Below are positions 15,314 through 24,174 of a stretch of 44,023 bases of DNA, piece by piece. The notes beneath the pieces are model-generated. The model made no database searches. It was given only the letters and a program-made list of their open reading frames with translations, and was not told where the DNA came from. The stretch is from contig NZ_JACRSN010000023.1 in the NCBI RefSeq assembly GCF_014384705.1, positions 1 to 44,023 of the forward strand, given 5' to 3'. A program made the translations under genes and the position numbers. Origin of the DNA: Yeguia hominis. GTDB lineage: Bacteria > Bacillota > Clostridia > Oscillospirales > Acutalibacteraceae. How positions within the stretch are numbered: the first letter of the stretch is position 1; each line of letters starts with the position of its first letter.

Positions 15314-17431
15314 TTATTCGCCAATGGCTTCTGTCCGGAAGATGAACTTCACACTGCCGTCCATATCCGCAGAGATACCGGCGAAGTTCTGATATTCCTG
15401 CGAGACTTCCACGATCGCCTGGAGCCGTTCTGCCAGGACATCGATATTGTCATCGAAGAAGTCGAGGATCTTCTGGATGCCTTCTGACTGGAATTCCTTG
15501 AGGCCGTCCGAAAGTGCTTTTGCACCGTCGTCGAGTGCTGCAACGCCATCAACCAGTGCGCCGCTGCCGCTCTGGAGCGAACCCAGTCCGCTGTATAGGG
15601 TATCGGTTCCGTTGTAGAGTGCGGATGCACCGTCTTTCAGCGCTTTGGTGCCGCTGACAAGACTCTTGTCTCCGCCGTTTACGCCGTCATATGCCTTGTC
15701 AACACCGCCGGTGTATGCCAGAACACCGCTGTAAAACTCCGCATAGCTGTCAAGTTGATTCTTCAGAGCAGCGATGCTGTTGGCGCCGGTTTTAGCCTGT
15801 TCAACCGCTGCGTTAATCTGGGAAACAACCTCATCGCTTGCCATCCTCTGATCGATGATCGCAGATTTCTGCGCTGCAACATTCTGTTCGATTTTGGCCT
15901 GGATTTTGCTGCTTGCCATCTGTGCGGAAACTGCCTGTTCAATCGCGGTCTGTGTCTCTTCCGGAATCAGTCCGGCCGCAACCGCTTTTTCGTAATCTTC
16001 CGCCGTCATTTCCTGGCCGACCTGTTTGAGAACTGCTTCCAGCACGGCCTTGCGGACTGCGCTCTCAACGCCTGTACGGATATCCGCTTCGCTTGCGTCT
16101 ACCGCTGCGGTCACTTTGCTCAGCGCGGTGTTGTACGCCATGTTGTAGACGGCCGTTTCGTCGAGGGAAGCAATCGCGCCGGAGAGAACTTCATCATAAT
16201 TGTCCACCGTCAAACTCGGCAGAGTAAGGCCGGCTGCTGCCAGCTGCGAATCTGCTGCTGCAAGCAAAGAGGTGAATACCTGTTTTGCGCCATCATTGAG
16301 TTCGCCGCTCTTGCTGGAAAGCGTTCCGAGTCCGTCGCTGAGTTCGTTTGCACCTTCTTCCAGGTCTTTTGTACCGGCATAAAGCGTTCCGGCGCCGTTG
16401 CGAAGATCCCATGCACCGGCGGTGAGGGCATCCACGCCGTCTACGAGATCGCCGCTCTTGCTGCGCAGTTCACTGGTTCCGCTATAGAGGGCAGAGACGC
16501 CATCGAGAAGCTGATCCATTGCATCCGTCAGTTTTTTCGCGGTGTCTTTCAGTTCTTTCTCGTTGATCGAATTGCCGTCGAGGCTGCTGAATACATCATT
16601 TGTCGCAACGGTCATCACCGTGGAAAGCGAAAAGTCTTTGACATCTGCTGTGATCTCTACATAGTCGGGCAGTTCGAGATCTTTTTGATCGATGCCGAGG
16701 CTTTCCTGCATGCCGGGCATTGCCATGCCCATCACGATGCTGCGGTCGCCGTCGTTGATGAATTTCCCGTTTGTCACTTCCACATTGGAGAAAATGTCGT
16801 TATCGAGAATGATGCCGCTGACCATGATGAAGGGAACATAGATCGTCTCTTTTTTGCCGTTAATCGTCACGGTTTTCTTTTCTTTATTCGTGTAGTTCAG
16901 GCGCATGGTCACATTGCCGCTCTTTCCGGCAAGGTCCTTCGGGGAAATCTTTTTGCCGTCGAGCTTGTATTCGATGTCGACAGCGACCGGAAGTTCTTTG
17001 TCGGTTTTTCCCTGGTAGTAAATATCGTTGCCGCCTGCATTCCAGACGTAGTTGCCTTTTGCATCGACGGTATAGGTTTCGTCACCCTTGACGTTTGTGA
17101 CGTCTGTCAGTTCCGTATAGTCGGTGATCTGGTTTTCAGCAGTTGGGTTGCTCAGCCAGTCGCTGACAATTACGTTGCTGACTTTGCCGTCTGCGCCGGT
17201 CATGACATAAACCGTTTCTGTTTTGCCGGCCGTGCCCGCTTCAGAAGTACCGGCGGCGGTTTCCTGATTCTGCGAGGAGGAAGAAGCGGCCGTTTCTTCT
17301 TCCGGTGTTTTCGCAGTATTGGAGCTCAGCGCATAGACGCCGGCGCCCATCATGCCGCTGATCATCACAAGGGTCAGCAGCACCGCAACCATTTTTTTCG
17401 CGGAAAGTTTTTTGAATCGTTCGAAAAGCAT
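15314..17431 (-). CDS. Exported heptad-repeat (YhgE/Pip-like) partner of the RND permease
   Basis: A 705-residue protein. Residues 13-35 are an N-terminal membrane anchor or uncleaved signal (MVAVLLTLVMISGMMGAGVYAL). A Ser/Glu/Ala-rich linker and a beta-rich extracytoplasmic domain follow (about 70-260). After this comes a long region of L-x-x-G-x-x-x-L heptads (LVDGVDALTAGAWDLRNGAG; LYNGTDTLYSGLGSLQSGSG) on both sides of a helical insert. These repeats are the hallmark of YhgE/Pip-type proteins, which form extended extracytoplasmic coiled coils. Unlike full YhgE, no C-terminal membrane bundle is present; the permease encoded 24 bases upstream supplies the membrane part. An AGGAGG ribosome site precedes the ATG. 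The substrate is unknown; envelope lipids or lipophilic compounds are a reasonable guess. Confidence 0.82.
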   Translation of the reverse strand: MLFERFKKLSAKKMVAVLLTLVMISGMMGAGVYALSSNTAKTPEEETAASSSSQNQETAAGTSEAGTAGKTETVYVMTGADGKVSNVIVSDWLSNPTAENQITDYTELTDVTNVKGDETYTVDAKGNYVWNAGGNDIYYQGKTDKELPVAVDIEYKLDGKKISPKDLAGKSGNVTMRLNYTNKEKKTVTINGKKETIYVPFIMVSGIILDNDIFSNVEVTNGKFINDGDRSIVMGMAMPGMQESLGIDQKDLELPDYVEITADVKDFSLSTVMTVATNDVFSSLDGNSINEKELKDTAKKLTDAMDQLLDGVSALYSGTSELRSKSGDLVDGVDALTAGAWDLRNGAGTLYAGTKDLEEGANELSDGLGTLSSKSGELNDGAKQVFTSLLAAADSQLAAAGLTLPSLTVDNYDEVLSGAIASLDETAVYNMAYNTALSKVTAAVDASEADIRTGVESAVRKAVLEAVLKQVGQEMTAEDYEKAVAAGLIPEETQTAIEQAVSAQMASSKIQAKIEQNVAAQKSAIIDQRMASDEVVSQINAAVEQAKTGANSIAALKNQLDSYAEFYSGVLAYTGGVDKAYDGVNGGDKSLVSGTKALKDGASALYNGTDTLYSGLGSLQSGSGALVDGVAALDDGAKALSDGLKEFQSEGIQKILDFFDDNIDVLAERLQAIVEVSQEYQNFAGISADMDGSVKFIFRTEAIGE

Positions 17432-17455
17432 TCCAAATTCCTCCTGTCGTATTAC

Positions 17456-19537
17456 TCACGCATCAGCTTCCGATTGTTTTTTGCGGAAGCCAAGACTCGT
17501 ATGAATGATCAGTTTATCGAACAGCATCAGCATCGCAGGCAGCACCAGGATGACGGATACCATACTGATGATTGCGCCGCGCGCCATCAGCATGCACATG
17601 GAACTGATGATATCGACGTCAGAGTAAAGCGCAACGCCGAAGGTCGCCGAGAAGAATCCAAGCGCGCTGACGATAATGGACTGCATGCTGGTAGAAAGCG
17701 CTGTGGTCACAGAGGTTTTCTTGTCGTTTCCGAGACTGCGTTCGCGTTTGTAACGCGAGGTCATCAGAATTGCATAGTCGACCGTTGCACCAAGCTGGAT
17801 GGTGCTGATGCAGATCGGCGCAATAAATGGAAGCGAAACATTCGTGAAATAGGGGATGCCAAGATTGATGAAGATTGCAAATTCGATTACGGCAACCAGA
17901 ATCACCGGCAGCGAAACGCTCCGCAGAACCAGGGCGATAATTACAAAGATCGCAATAATGGAAATCATATCGACAACCTTAAAGTCGTGATCTGTGATTT
18001 CGATCATGTCCTTTGTGCAGGGAGCCTCGCCGATCAGCATGCCGTTTGCGTCATATTTATGGACGATGGTGTTGATCGCGTCGATCTGCTGGTTGACGTT
18101 GTCGGTTGCGACTTTGTATTCGGAGTTGATCAGCATCAGCTGGTATTTGTCGCTCTTGAGAAGATCGCGCAGATTGTCGGGAATGAGTTCTTCCGGAATG
18201 GCAGTTCCGACAAGCGAGTTAAATCCGAGCGTTGTCTTGACGCCGTTAACGTTGTCGATTTCCTTCATCATGGCCTCTGCGTCCTTTGCAGGCATATTGG
18301 CATCGACAAGCAGCATGTGCGTGGAGGACATATCAAAGGTTTCCTGCAATTTGGTGTTTGCAACGACGTATGCCATGTCATCCGGCAAGGTCTCGCCAAG
18401 ATCATAATAGACTTCGGTGTTCGAATATCCATAGATGGCCGGCACAAGGATCACAAGGAAGGCAATCAAAAAGACCGGTGCAAGCTTGATAATTTTTTTG
18501 GCGGTCTTTTCAAACTTCGGCAGGATCGAGCGGTGCCGCGATTTGGTAATGAGCTTATCAAGAATCAAAATCAGCGAGGGCAGCGTTGTGACGCAGCCGA
18601 TGACACCGAACAACACACCTTTTGCCATGACAAGGCCAAGATCCAGCCCCAGCGTATAGGTCATGAAGCAAAGCGCAATGAATCCGGCGATGGTGGTAAT
18701 GGAGCTGCCGACAACAGAGGTTAAGGTGTTGGCAATCGCGCGTCCCATGGCAATCTCTTTGTCTTTTCCTTTTTCCAGCTCTTCGTTGTAGCTGTGCCAC
18801 AAGAAGATGGAGTAGTCCATGGTAACGGCGAGCTGCAGAACTGCCGCCAGCGCTTTCGTGATGTAAGAGATTTCTCCGAACAGGAAATTCGATCCGAGAT
18901 TTACGACAATCGCCATTCCGATGCTCAAAAGAAAGACAAACGGGATGATCCAGGAATCCATGAAGATCATCATGGCGACCGTAGCAAGCAGGACGGCGAT
19001 CCCGACATAGACCGGTTCTTCGCGCTCGCAAAGATCCTTGAGGTCTGTGACCATTGCGGACATCCCGGAAACAAAGCATTTTTCTCCGGCAAGCGTCCGG
19101 ATCTCCCGAACTGCATCCATTGTTTCATCGGCGCTTGTGGAGGTATCAAAGAATACCGCCATCAGCGTATCGTCGCCGGAATTGAACGCATCATAATATT
19201 TTTCCGGCAGAAATTCCATCGGGATGGAGAGATCTGCAATCGAATCATACCAGATGACCGATTCGACATGATCGACCTCTTCAATCTTTTCTTTGAGGGC
19301 CGAAACATCTTTTGCATCCATACCCTCGACGATAACCATGGAAAACGCGCCTTTTCCAAAGTCGTCCAGCAAAATATCCTGGCCGATGACGGTTTCCATA
19401 TCATCCGGCAAATAGGTCAGCATATCGTAATTGACCCGGGTCGTCAGGATCCCGATGACGGACGGGATCAAAAGCAGGACTCCGATGATTAAAATCAGAA
19501 CCCGGTGCCGTACAATCCAATTTCCAAACCGAACCAT
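17456..19537 (-). CDS. RND superfamily (MMPL-type) transporter permease
   Basis: A 693-residue polytopic protein with the duplicated RND plan: one helix near residues 12-30, an extracytoplasmic domain (about 35-170), a bundle of five helices (about 175-345), a second single helix (about 362-382), a second external domain (about 385-530) and a final bundle (about 530-685). Motifs include YDMLTYLPDDM after helix 1 and its repeat YYDLGETLPDDMAY, and the paired TMDYSIFLWHSYNEE and TVDYAILMTSRYKRE, which hold the charged residues of the proton relay in MMPL proteins. It would export lipids or hydrophobic compounds using the proton gradient. It sits between the DUF308 gene and the heptad-repeat gene in one leftward operon. 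Confidence 0.92.
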   Translation of the reverse strand: MVRFGNWIVRHRVLILIIGVLLLIPSVIGILTTRVNYDMLTYLPDDMETVIGQDILLDDFGKGAFSMVIVEGMDAKDVSALKEKIEEVDHVESVIWYDSIADLSIPMEFLPEKYYDAFNSGDDTLMAVFFDTSTSADETMDAVREIRTLAGEKCFVSGMSAMVTDLKDLCEREEPVYVGIAVLLATVAMMIFMDSWIIPFVFLLSIGMAIVVNLGSNFLFGEISYITKALAAVLQLAVTMDYSIFLWHSYNEELEKGKDKEIAMGRAIANTLTSVVGSSITTIAGFIALCFMTYTLGLDLGLVMAKGVLFGVIGCVTTLPSLILILDKLITKSRHRSILPKFEKTAKKIIKLAPVFLIAFLVILVPAIYGYSNTEVYYDLGETLPDDMAYVVANTKLQETFDMSSTHMLLVDANMPAKDAEAMMKEIDNVNGVKTTLGFNSLVGTAIPEELIPDNLRDLLKSDKYQLMLINSEYKVATDNVNQQIDAINTIVHKYDANGMLIGEAPCTKDMIEITDHDFKVVDMISIIAIFVIIALVLRSVSLPVILVAVIEFAIFINLGIPYFTNVSLPFIAPICISTIQLGATVDYAILMTSRYKRERSLGNDKKTSVTTALSTSMQSIIVSALGFFSATFGVALYSDVDIISSMCMLMARGAIISMVSVILVLPAMLMLFDKLIIHTSLGFRKKQSEADA

Positions 19538-19567
19538 TCTCTCAAAGCCTCCTGTGTTCTATGGTAA

Positions 19568-20155
19568 TCATTTTGATTGTGCCGTGACGTCATAATATTG
19601 CGGCGTTTCTTTTTTGGCATGCCGCGTGACTTTGATGGTGTAAAACGCTGCGCAGAGATTTTCAATTCCGCTGATCAGAATCGTGATCCCCATCAGACGC
19701 ATGAGCAGTTCCATGCTTTCAAACGGATGTGCCAGAAGCAGAATTCCGAAAACAGCCGCGACAATGGCGAGCAGCAGAATCATCCACCAGCGATCCATTC
19801 CAAAATGTTTTGCATCAAAAGCCGTTTGCAGCTTTAGGACGCTGTCGATCAGGATCGAAAGCCCGATCACCGTCGGCAGAAGCGTCAGGACATTGTCCGG
19901 GTGGAACAAAAGCAAAATTCCAATGACCAACATAAAAATTCCTGCTGCCAAATCGAACTGGAACGCCAGCTGATAAAGATCTTCTGAAAAATATCCGAAG
20001 AGCTTTATGACACCGTATAAAACCGACGCCGTGCCGAGAACATAACAGATCGTAACCGCAGAAATTCCCGGCCAGATGAGCAGGCAGAGCCCCATGCAGA
20101 CAAATGCAATCGAAAGCGCAATATACGCTGCCTTGACCTGCTTTACAAATCGCAT
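19568..20155 (-). CDS. DUF308/HdeD-family membrane protein
   Basis: A 195-residue protein with six hydrophobic helices in three hairpins (for example IALSIAFVCMGLCLLIWPG, GIFMLVIGILLLFHP, WMILLLAIVAAVFGILLLAHP). The recurring LLxxP motif at hairpin turns is typical of the DUF308 (HdeD-like) family. The biochemical role of the family is not settled; the E. coli member contributes to acid tolerance. It is the first gene of a three-gene operon with the RND permease (30 bases downstream) and its heptad-repeat partner, so a role in envelope maintenance alongside that exporter is likely. AAAGGAGGG lies 8 bases before the ATG. Confidence 0.88.
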   Translation of the reverse strand: MRFVKQVKAAYIALSIAFVCMGLCLLIWPGISAVTICYVLGTASVLYGVIKLFGYFSEDLYQLAFQFDLAAGIFMLVIGILLLFHPDNVLTLLPTVIGLSILIDSVLKLQTAFDAKHFGMDRWWMILLLAIVAAVFGILLLAHPFESMELLMRLMGITILISGIENLCAAFYTIKVTRHAKKETPQYYDVTAQSK

Positions 20156-20199
20156 CGTGCGTCCCTCCTTTCTCTGTCACACTTGATTTACTGTAACCC

Positions 20200-20228
20200 A
20201 TTATAGCAACGCGGATTCTGTGCGCCAA
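20200..20228 (-). promoter_or_regulatory. Promoter of the DUF308-RND-YhgE operon
   Basis: Leftward -35 TTGGCG (20223-20228), 17-base spacer and perfect -10 TATAAT (20200-20205), 45 bases before the DUF308 start. This is the only good promoter seen for the operon. Confidence 0.75.
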
Positions 20229-20658
20229 CAGACAAGATTTTTCGAATGCCCAAAAATCAGACACGCGGGAAACATTGCCTGATTTTTGGGCGTTTTCGGT
20301 AAGATGCCTAATTTTTTTGCTAGATGCTTGTAAAAAAATCCGACCGGGCGGAATTTTTAGAAATTCTGTGCAAAAAAGCAGACCGGCAGTTTGTTTGTGC
20401 GGCTGCAGACCCCGAAAACCGTCGGACTGCACAGCGCTGTTTGTTTGCTGACAACCCGGAACGGGGCAGACAAAACGCCGGGTATTTTATGAGGAAAACA
20501 AAAAAACACGCCCTGCTGCTTTCTTACAAAGATTGCAGTAGCGCGCGTTTTTGGTTTTTGAAGCATACGCTTTCAGGTGTCTGTTCGGATTCCATTGTTT
20601 AGAGCGAGTACGCCGAAGGTTCCGAAACCATCATTCTGAAAGCCGCAAAGACAGGTGA
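20229..20658. other. Intergenic region with long inverted repeat
   Basis: No gene seen in 430 bases. An inverted repeat with perfect 13-base arms, GCCCAAAAATCAG (20248-20260) and CTGATTTTTGGGC (20279-20291), extends to 16 bases with one mismatch. It lies just upstream of the operon promoter. It may be a terminator reading rightward (weak T run) or a transcription insulator. The remaining bases to the end of the mrp gene show no other structure that I trust. Confidence 0.55.
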
Positions 20659-21477
20659 TTATTCGAGCATTGTTGCCAGGTCTTCCAGCCAGTCGCCTTC
20701 AAAAAGTTCAATCATGCCCTTGTCGGCAATTGAAGCAATTGCCGGATCGATCGGCAGCTTTGCGACGGTATCAATATCAAACTGAGAAGCGATCGCGTCA
20801 ATATGGCTGTCGCCGAATACATGGTGTTTTTCTCCGCAGTTCGGACACTGAAAATAGGACATGTTTTCGACAATGCCCAAAACAGGGATGTTCATCATTT
20901 GCGCCATTTTTACCGCCTTTGCGACAATCATGGAGACCAGCTCCTGCGGCGAAGTGACAATCACGATGCCGTCAACCGGAATAGACTGAAATACCGTCAG
21001 CGGAACGTCGCCGGTTCCGGGAGGCATATCGATGAACATATAGTCGACCTGATCCCAGAGGACATCCGTCCAGAACTGCTTGACCGTGCCCGCGATAATC
21101 GGTCCGCGCCAGACAACCGGATCGGTGTCGTTCGGAAGCAGCAGATTCACCGACATCACATCGATGCCCATTTTGCTGCGCACCGGAAAAATGCCGAGTT
21201 CGCTTCCTTTTGCTTTTTCTTTCAATCCGAATGCTTTGGGAATCGACGGACCGGTAATATCCGCGTCAAGAATTGCGGTGCGGTGACCCCGGCGGTTCAT
21301 GGTTACCGCCAGCATGGAGGTGACCATCGATTTGCCGACGCCGCCTTTTCCGCTGACAATTCCGATGACCTTCTTGACAGAGCTGCCCTCATGGAGTTGC
21401 TCTTTGGGAATTCCGCCGGAACGTTCTGAACAATTGGCACTGCAGCTTCCGCAGTCATGTCCGCAGCTTTCACTCAT
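20659..21477 (-). CDS. mrp: Mrp/NBP35-type ATP-binding iron-sulfur carrier
   Basis: A 272-residue P-loop protein of the Mrp/ApbC/NBP35 group, which carries [4Fe-4S] clusters to apo-enzymes in the cytoplasm. The deviant Walker A GKGGVGKSMV starts at about residue 43. Switch motifs follow: DADITGPSIP and FIDMPPGTGD. The bridging CPNC motif (YFQCPNCGEKHHVFG, about 208-222) binds the cluster at the dimer interface. The short N-terminus has additional cysteines (CGHDCGSCSANC), as in clostridial and archaeal NBP35-like forms, instead of the DUF59 domain of longer Mrp proteins. A GAGGAG site precedes the ATG. Single gene, leftward; no linked iron-sulfur genes in view. Confidence 0.95.
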   Translation of the reverse strand: MSESCGHDCGSCSANCSERSGGIPKEQLHEGSSVKKVIGIVSGKGGVGKSMVTSMLAVTMNRRGHRTAILDADITGPSIPKAFGLKEKAKGSELGIFPVRSKMGIDVMSVNLLLPNDTDPVVWRGPIIAGTVKQFWTDVLWDQVDYMFIDMPPGTGDVPLTVFQSIPVDGIVIVTSPQELVSMIVAKAVKMAQMMNIPVLGIVENMSYFQCPNCGEKHHVFGDSHIDAIASQFDIDTVAKLPIDPAIASIADKGMIELFEGDWLEDLATMLE

Positions 21478-21561
21478 TGCTTTTCCATCTCCTCAAATGA
21501 TCGTAATTTCAAAATGATATTGCTTCCATTATACCGGAATCTAGAAATCCGTCAAGTGCAA

Positions 21562-21885
21562 TTACCCTTTGGCGCGTTCCAGAAGCTCCAGAATAGCGGC
21601 CTTCGGCTGTACACCGACCGTGCTGGCGGCAACGGCGCCGTTTTTCAGAACAACCAGCATCGGAATGCTCATCACACCAAATTTGGCGGCCAGTTCGTGT
21701 TCGTCATCCACATTGACCTTGCACACCTTAACGCCGGCAGGCGCCTGCTGCGCAATTTCTTCGATGACCGGCGAGAGCATCCGGCAGGGGCCGCACCAGG
21801 AAGCCCAAAAGTCGATGAGCACCAAATCGGTTGTATGGACGGCCTCTTCATCAAAATTATCTGCAGTTAACGTTACGATTTCCAT
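21562..21885 (-). CDS. trxA: Thioredoxin
   Basis: A 107-residue cytoplasmic disulfide reductase. It contains the complete active site FWASWCGPCRML (about residues 27-38), the cis-proline region FGVMSIPMLVV (about 70-80) and the closing glycine of the fold. Length and order of elements equal classical thioredoxin. AGGAGG lies 9 bases before the ATG. No thioredoxin reductase gene is adjacent. It lies 84 bases downstream of the Mrp start on the same strand side, so the two may be co-transcribed with thioredoxin first. Confidence 0.95.
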   Translation of the reverse strand: MEIVTLTADNFDEEAVHTTDLVLIDFWASWCGPCRMLSPVIEEIAQQAPAGVKVCKVNVDDEHELAAKFGVMSIPMLVVLKNGAVAASTVGVQPKAAILELLERAKG

Positions 21886-22125
21886 AATCCATTCCTCCTG
21901 ATTTCATGATAGCAGGTTCTATTATTCCCAAAATACACCAGAATACTACATTTTTAATTGCAAATTGGAATTATTCCGGAATTTTACCGCAGCCCGAAAG
22001 TTCCCCAATTGTTTGCCGGGGCAGGACGCGTGCGTGGCTTAATGCGCCGGGGTTCTCGAGATACCATATGAAACGTGTCTGTTTATGTCTGTTCAAACGC
22101 GCGGCACGTTTAGAACCGTAATTTT

Positions 22126-23373
22126 TTACGCCTGTGCGGAAACCTGGCTTTTGCGGGTTGCCGCAAAGCAGCACAGCAGAAGAGAGAAAACCGATAGGAG
22201 CATTTGCACCCAGAGCGTCGGCTCATAGCTGCCAAGCGCGTCAAAGACCGCGCCGTTTAAAAGCGGAGAGAGCATGCCGCCCAAATAGCCGAGTGCAGAG
22301 AAAATCCCAACGATGGTAACATAGTCCCGTTGTCCGAAAAAGGTGCGGGTCAGATAAGCGCCGCCAAGTGTTCCAAACGGACATCCGAAACCCATGCCGA
22401 GAACAATCGGGAAGATAAAAAGCAGCGACTTTTTTGCGAGAATCAGCGACAACAGCCCCATGCAGACCGCGCCGTAAGCAAAGCAGAAAATGCATCTGGG
22501 GGAGAGCCGATCAAGCATTTTTCCAACCGCAAATTTTCCGACTGCCAACATTCCCATGCTGCAGGCAATCGCGGCGGTACAGAACACAGCCGGTGCGCCA
22601 ATATCGTTTAGATGCGGTGCGATGGTGGTTGCAACCGTGTTGTTCGTAAAGCCAAAAACGGTATAGCAGATGCAGTGAATCCAGAAATACGGCCGGCATA
22701 GCGCTTCTTTGAGCGTCAGTCCGGTCAGCGTAGCAGCTGCAGCTGTTTCTGCGCTTTTTTCACCGTATGGAAGCAGACCGATTTCCTCCGGGTGGACATA
22801 GATGACCCGGAATACGCAGGGCAGGACAAGCAAAAGCATGAGCCCGGCCAAAATGCGGTAAGCTGCGCGCCAGCCGAACGCTTCCATGCATCCGCCGGCA
22901 ATAAAATTAAAAACCATGCCGCCGACACCGCTGCCCATAAAGGTGATTCCAAGCGCAACACCGCTTTTTTGGTGAAACCAGTTGTTGATGATCATCGACA
23001 TCGGCACAATTGTCATGGCGGCAAAACAGAATCCGCAGAGCGTGGAAAGCAGATAAAATTGCCAGAGCTTTGTCGCGAAAGAATAGGAAAAATACGCGAC
23101 GCCGGCTACAATTCCGCAGACCTGCAGAACGCGTTTGGAATTAAATGTTTCAAAGAATTTTCCGGCAAAAAAGGAAAAAAGCGCGGTGCAGCCAAAGATG
23201 ATTGTTTGATTGGCACCCATGGCTTTTCGGGAAAATCCGAGATCCCGGCAGACCGGAACGAGAAACAGGCTGATGCAGTTGCCGATAATCCCCATAATTG
23301 CGCTGAAAATCACCATGCCGGCAAGGACGATGTACCAGCCGTAAAAAATTTTTCCGGTCTTTTGCCGTTTCAT
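22126..23373 (-). CDS. Major facilitator superfamily transporter (OFA-like)
   Basis: A 415-residue protein with twelve hydrophobic helices. The N-terminus, KIFYGWYIVLAGMVIFSAIMG, and the pattern LGFSRKAMGANQTIIFGCTALFSFFAGKF resemble the oxalate/formate antiporter-like (OFA/MCT-like) MFS branch that carries small carboxylates. The middle loop and the second half (PYFWIHCICYTVFGFTNNTVA; GMGFGCPFGTLGGAYLTRTFFGQRDYV) are also typical. I chose the ATG at 23373 (MKRQKTGKIF) because the longer frame upstream is basic, non-conserved and overlaps the promoter region of the divergent cotJ cluster; GAGGA lies 12 bases before it, a rather long spacing. The substrate cannot be deduced from sequence. Confidence 0.88.
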   Translation of the reverse strand: MKRQKTGKIFYGWYIVLAGMVIFSAIMGIIGNCISLFLVPVCRDLGFSRKAMGANQTIIFGCTALFSFFAGKFFETFNSKRVLQVCGIVAGVAYFSYSFATKLWQFYLLSTLCGFCFAAMTIVPMSMIINNWFHQKSGVALGITFMGSGVGGMVFNFIAGGCMEAFGWRAAYRILAGLMLLLVLPCVFRVIYVHPEEIGLLPYGEKSAETAAAATLTGLTLKEALCRPYFWIHCICYTVFGFTNNTVATTIAPHLNDIGAPAVFCTAAIACSMGMLAVGKFAVGKMLDRLSPRCIFCFAYGAVCMGLLSLILAKKSLLFIFPIVLGMGFGCPFGTLGGAYLTRTFFGQRDYVTIVGIFSALGYLGGMLSPLLNGAVFDALGSYEPTLWVQMLLSVFSLLLCCFAATRKSQVSAQA

Positions 23374-23512
23374 GATCAAGACAAATCCTCTCTGTTTCCA
23401 TTTTCTGCTTTTGATTAAAACATGGACGCTGCGCTTTGTCAAGAATCGCACACATCCGGACATCCCTGCATAATTTGATAATGAATGGAAACACAGAAAG
23501 GAGTTTGAAGCG

Positions 23513-23728
23513 ATGAATTCTGAAGGATGCACCGGCGGAGCCTGCGCGCTTTCCAGAAATGGAGACAACACCATGGCGCCGCTGCCAGAAAATATGGTAG
23601 TCGCAATGGCCTATGTGCCATTTCAGCAATTTTCAAAAGTGTATACCCCGGAAAAAGCACTGGATAACGGAACGCTTTTCCCGGAACTCGACAAACCGTT
23701 TTACGGAAGGCAGGTTGAACCGCGATGA
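23513..23728 (+). CDS. cotJA: Spore coat-associated protein CotJA
   Basis: A 71-residue protein first described in Bacillus as part of the cotJABC operon, whose products enter the spore coat and depend on the mother-cell sigma factor E. The conserved block VVAMAYVPFQQFSKVYTPEKAL followed by GTLFPELDKPF is diagnostic. The cysteine-bearing N-terminus (SEGCTGGACALS) is variable in the family. A GAAAGGAG ribosome site lies 11 bases upstream. The gene overlaps cotJB by 4 bases. A sigma-E promoter is expected in 23380-23500, but no site is good enough to mark. Confidence 0.93.
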   Translation: MNSEGCTGGACALSRNGDNTMAPLPENMVVAMAYVPFQQFSKVYTPEKALDNGTLFPELDKPFYGRQVEPR

Positions 23729-23988
23729 ATGAACAGATGAGACTCATGCGGCAAATCCGTGCACAACAATTTGCCGAGTGGGAACTGCATATTTTTCTCG
23801 ATACGCACCCGGCCAACCGGGATGCTGCTAAAAAGCTGCGGGAAGTCCGTGAAAAAACAGCGGAACTCGTCAGCAAGTACGAAGAAACTTACGGCCCGAT
23901 TAACGAAAACAGCGCAAACACGAGCCGCTGGGCCTGGATCACCGGCCCATGGCCCTGGGAGAGCAGCCAAGAGGAGGATGAGGACTGA
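23725..23988 (+). CDS. cotJB: Spore coat protein CotJB
   Basis: An 87-residue helical protein of the CotJB family. Recognisable features are RQIRAQQFAEWELHIFLDTHP (helix with the conserved FAEWEL...LDTHP core), then the CotJB-type segment KYEETYGPINENSANTS and a Trp-rich C-terminus (RWAWITGPWPWE). It acts with CotJC in the mother cell during coat assembly. Its start overlaps the stop of cotJA (ATGA) and its stop overlaps the start of cotJC, so the three are translationally coupled. Confidence 0.93.
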   Translation: MNEQMRLMRQIRAQQFAEWELHIFLDTHPANRDAAKKLREVREKTAELVSKYEETYGPINENSANTSRWAWITGPWPWESSQEEDED

Positions 23989-24174
23989 TGTGGACTTACG
24001 AAAAGCGGCTACAGTATCCGATTAACATCAAAAATCCGAATCCGGCTCTCGCAAAGCTAATCGCCGCACAGTACGGCGGGCCCCACGGGGAGCTCGGTGC
24101 ATCTTTGCGCTATCTGAGCCAGCGCTATACGATGCCGTATCCGGAGCTCAAAGCGATTTTGACAGATATCGGTA
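23988..24174 (+). pseudogene. cotJC: cotJC, 5' fragment interrupted by ICE insertion
   Basis: The first 62 codons match CotJC, a manganese-catalase-like coat protein normally about 190 residues: MWTYEKRLQYPINIKNPNPA, the QYGGPHGELGASLRYLSQRY block with the first metal-ligand glutamate, and PELKAILTDIG. The family continues with T-E-E-L-A-H-M-E, the next metal site, but here the sequence changes after DIG into unrelated residues (REASEMFHSEATAF) and stops at 24239. The break coincides with the end of the ICE. The 3' part of the gene should lie beyond the far end of the element, outside this window. The truncated protein would lack most metal ligands. If the element excises precisely, the gene would be restored. 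Confidence 0.92.

Noticed and set aside
15755..18724. Very long rightward open frame of 989 codons opposite the YhgE-like and RND genes
   Set aside because: It has no ribosome site, its composition is extreme in Cys, His, Arg and Asp, and it is the antisense shadow of two genes with clear family features.
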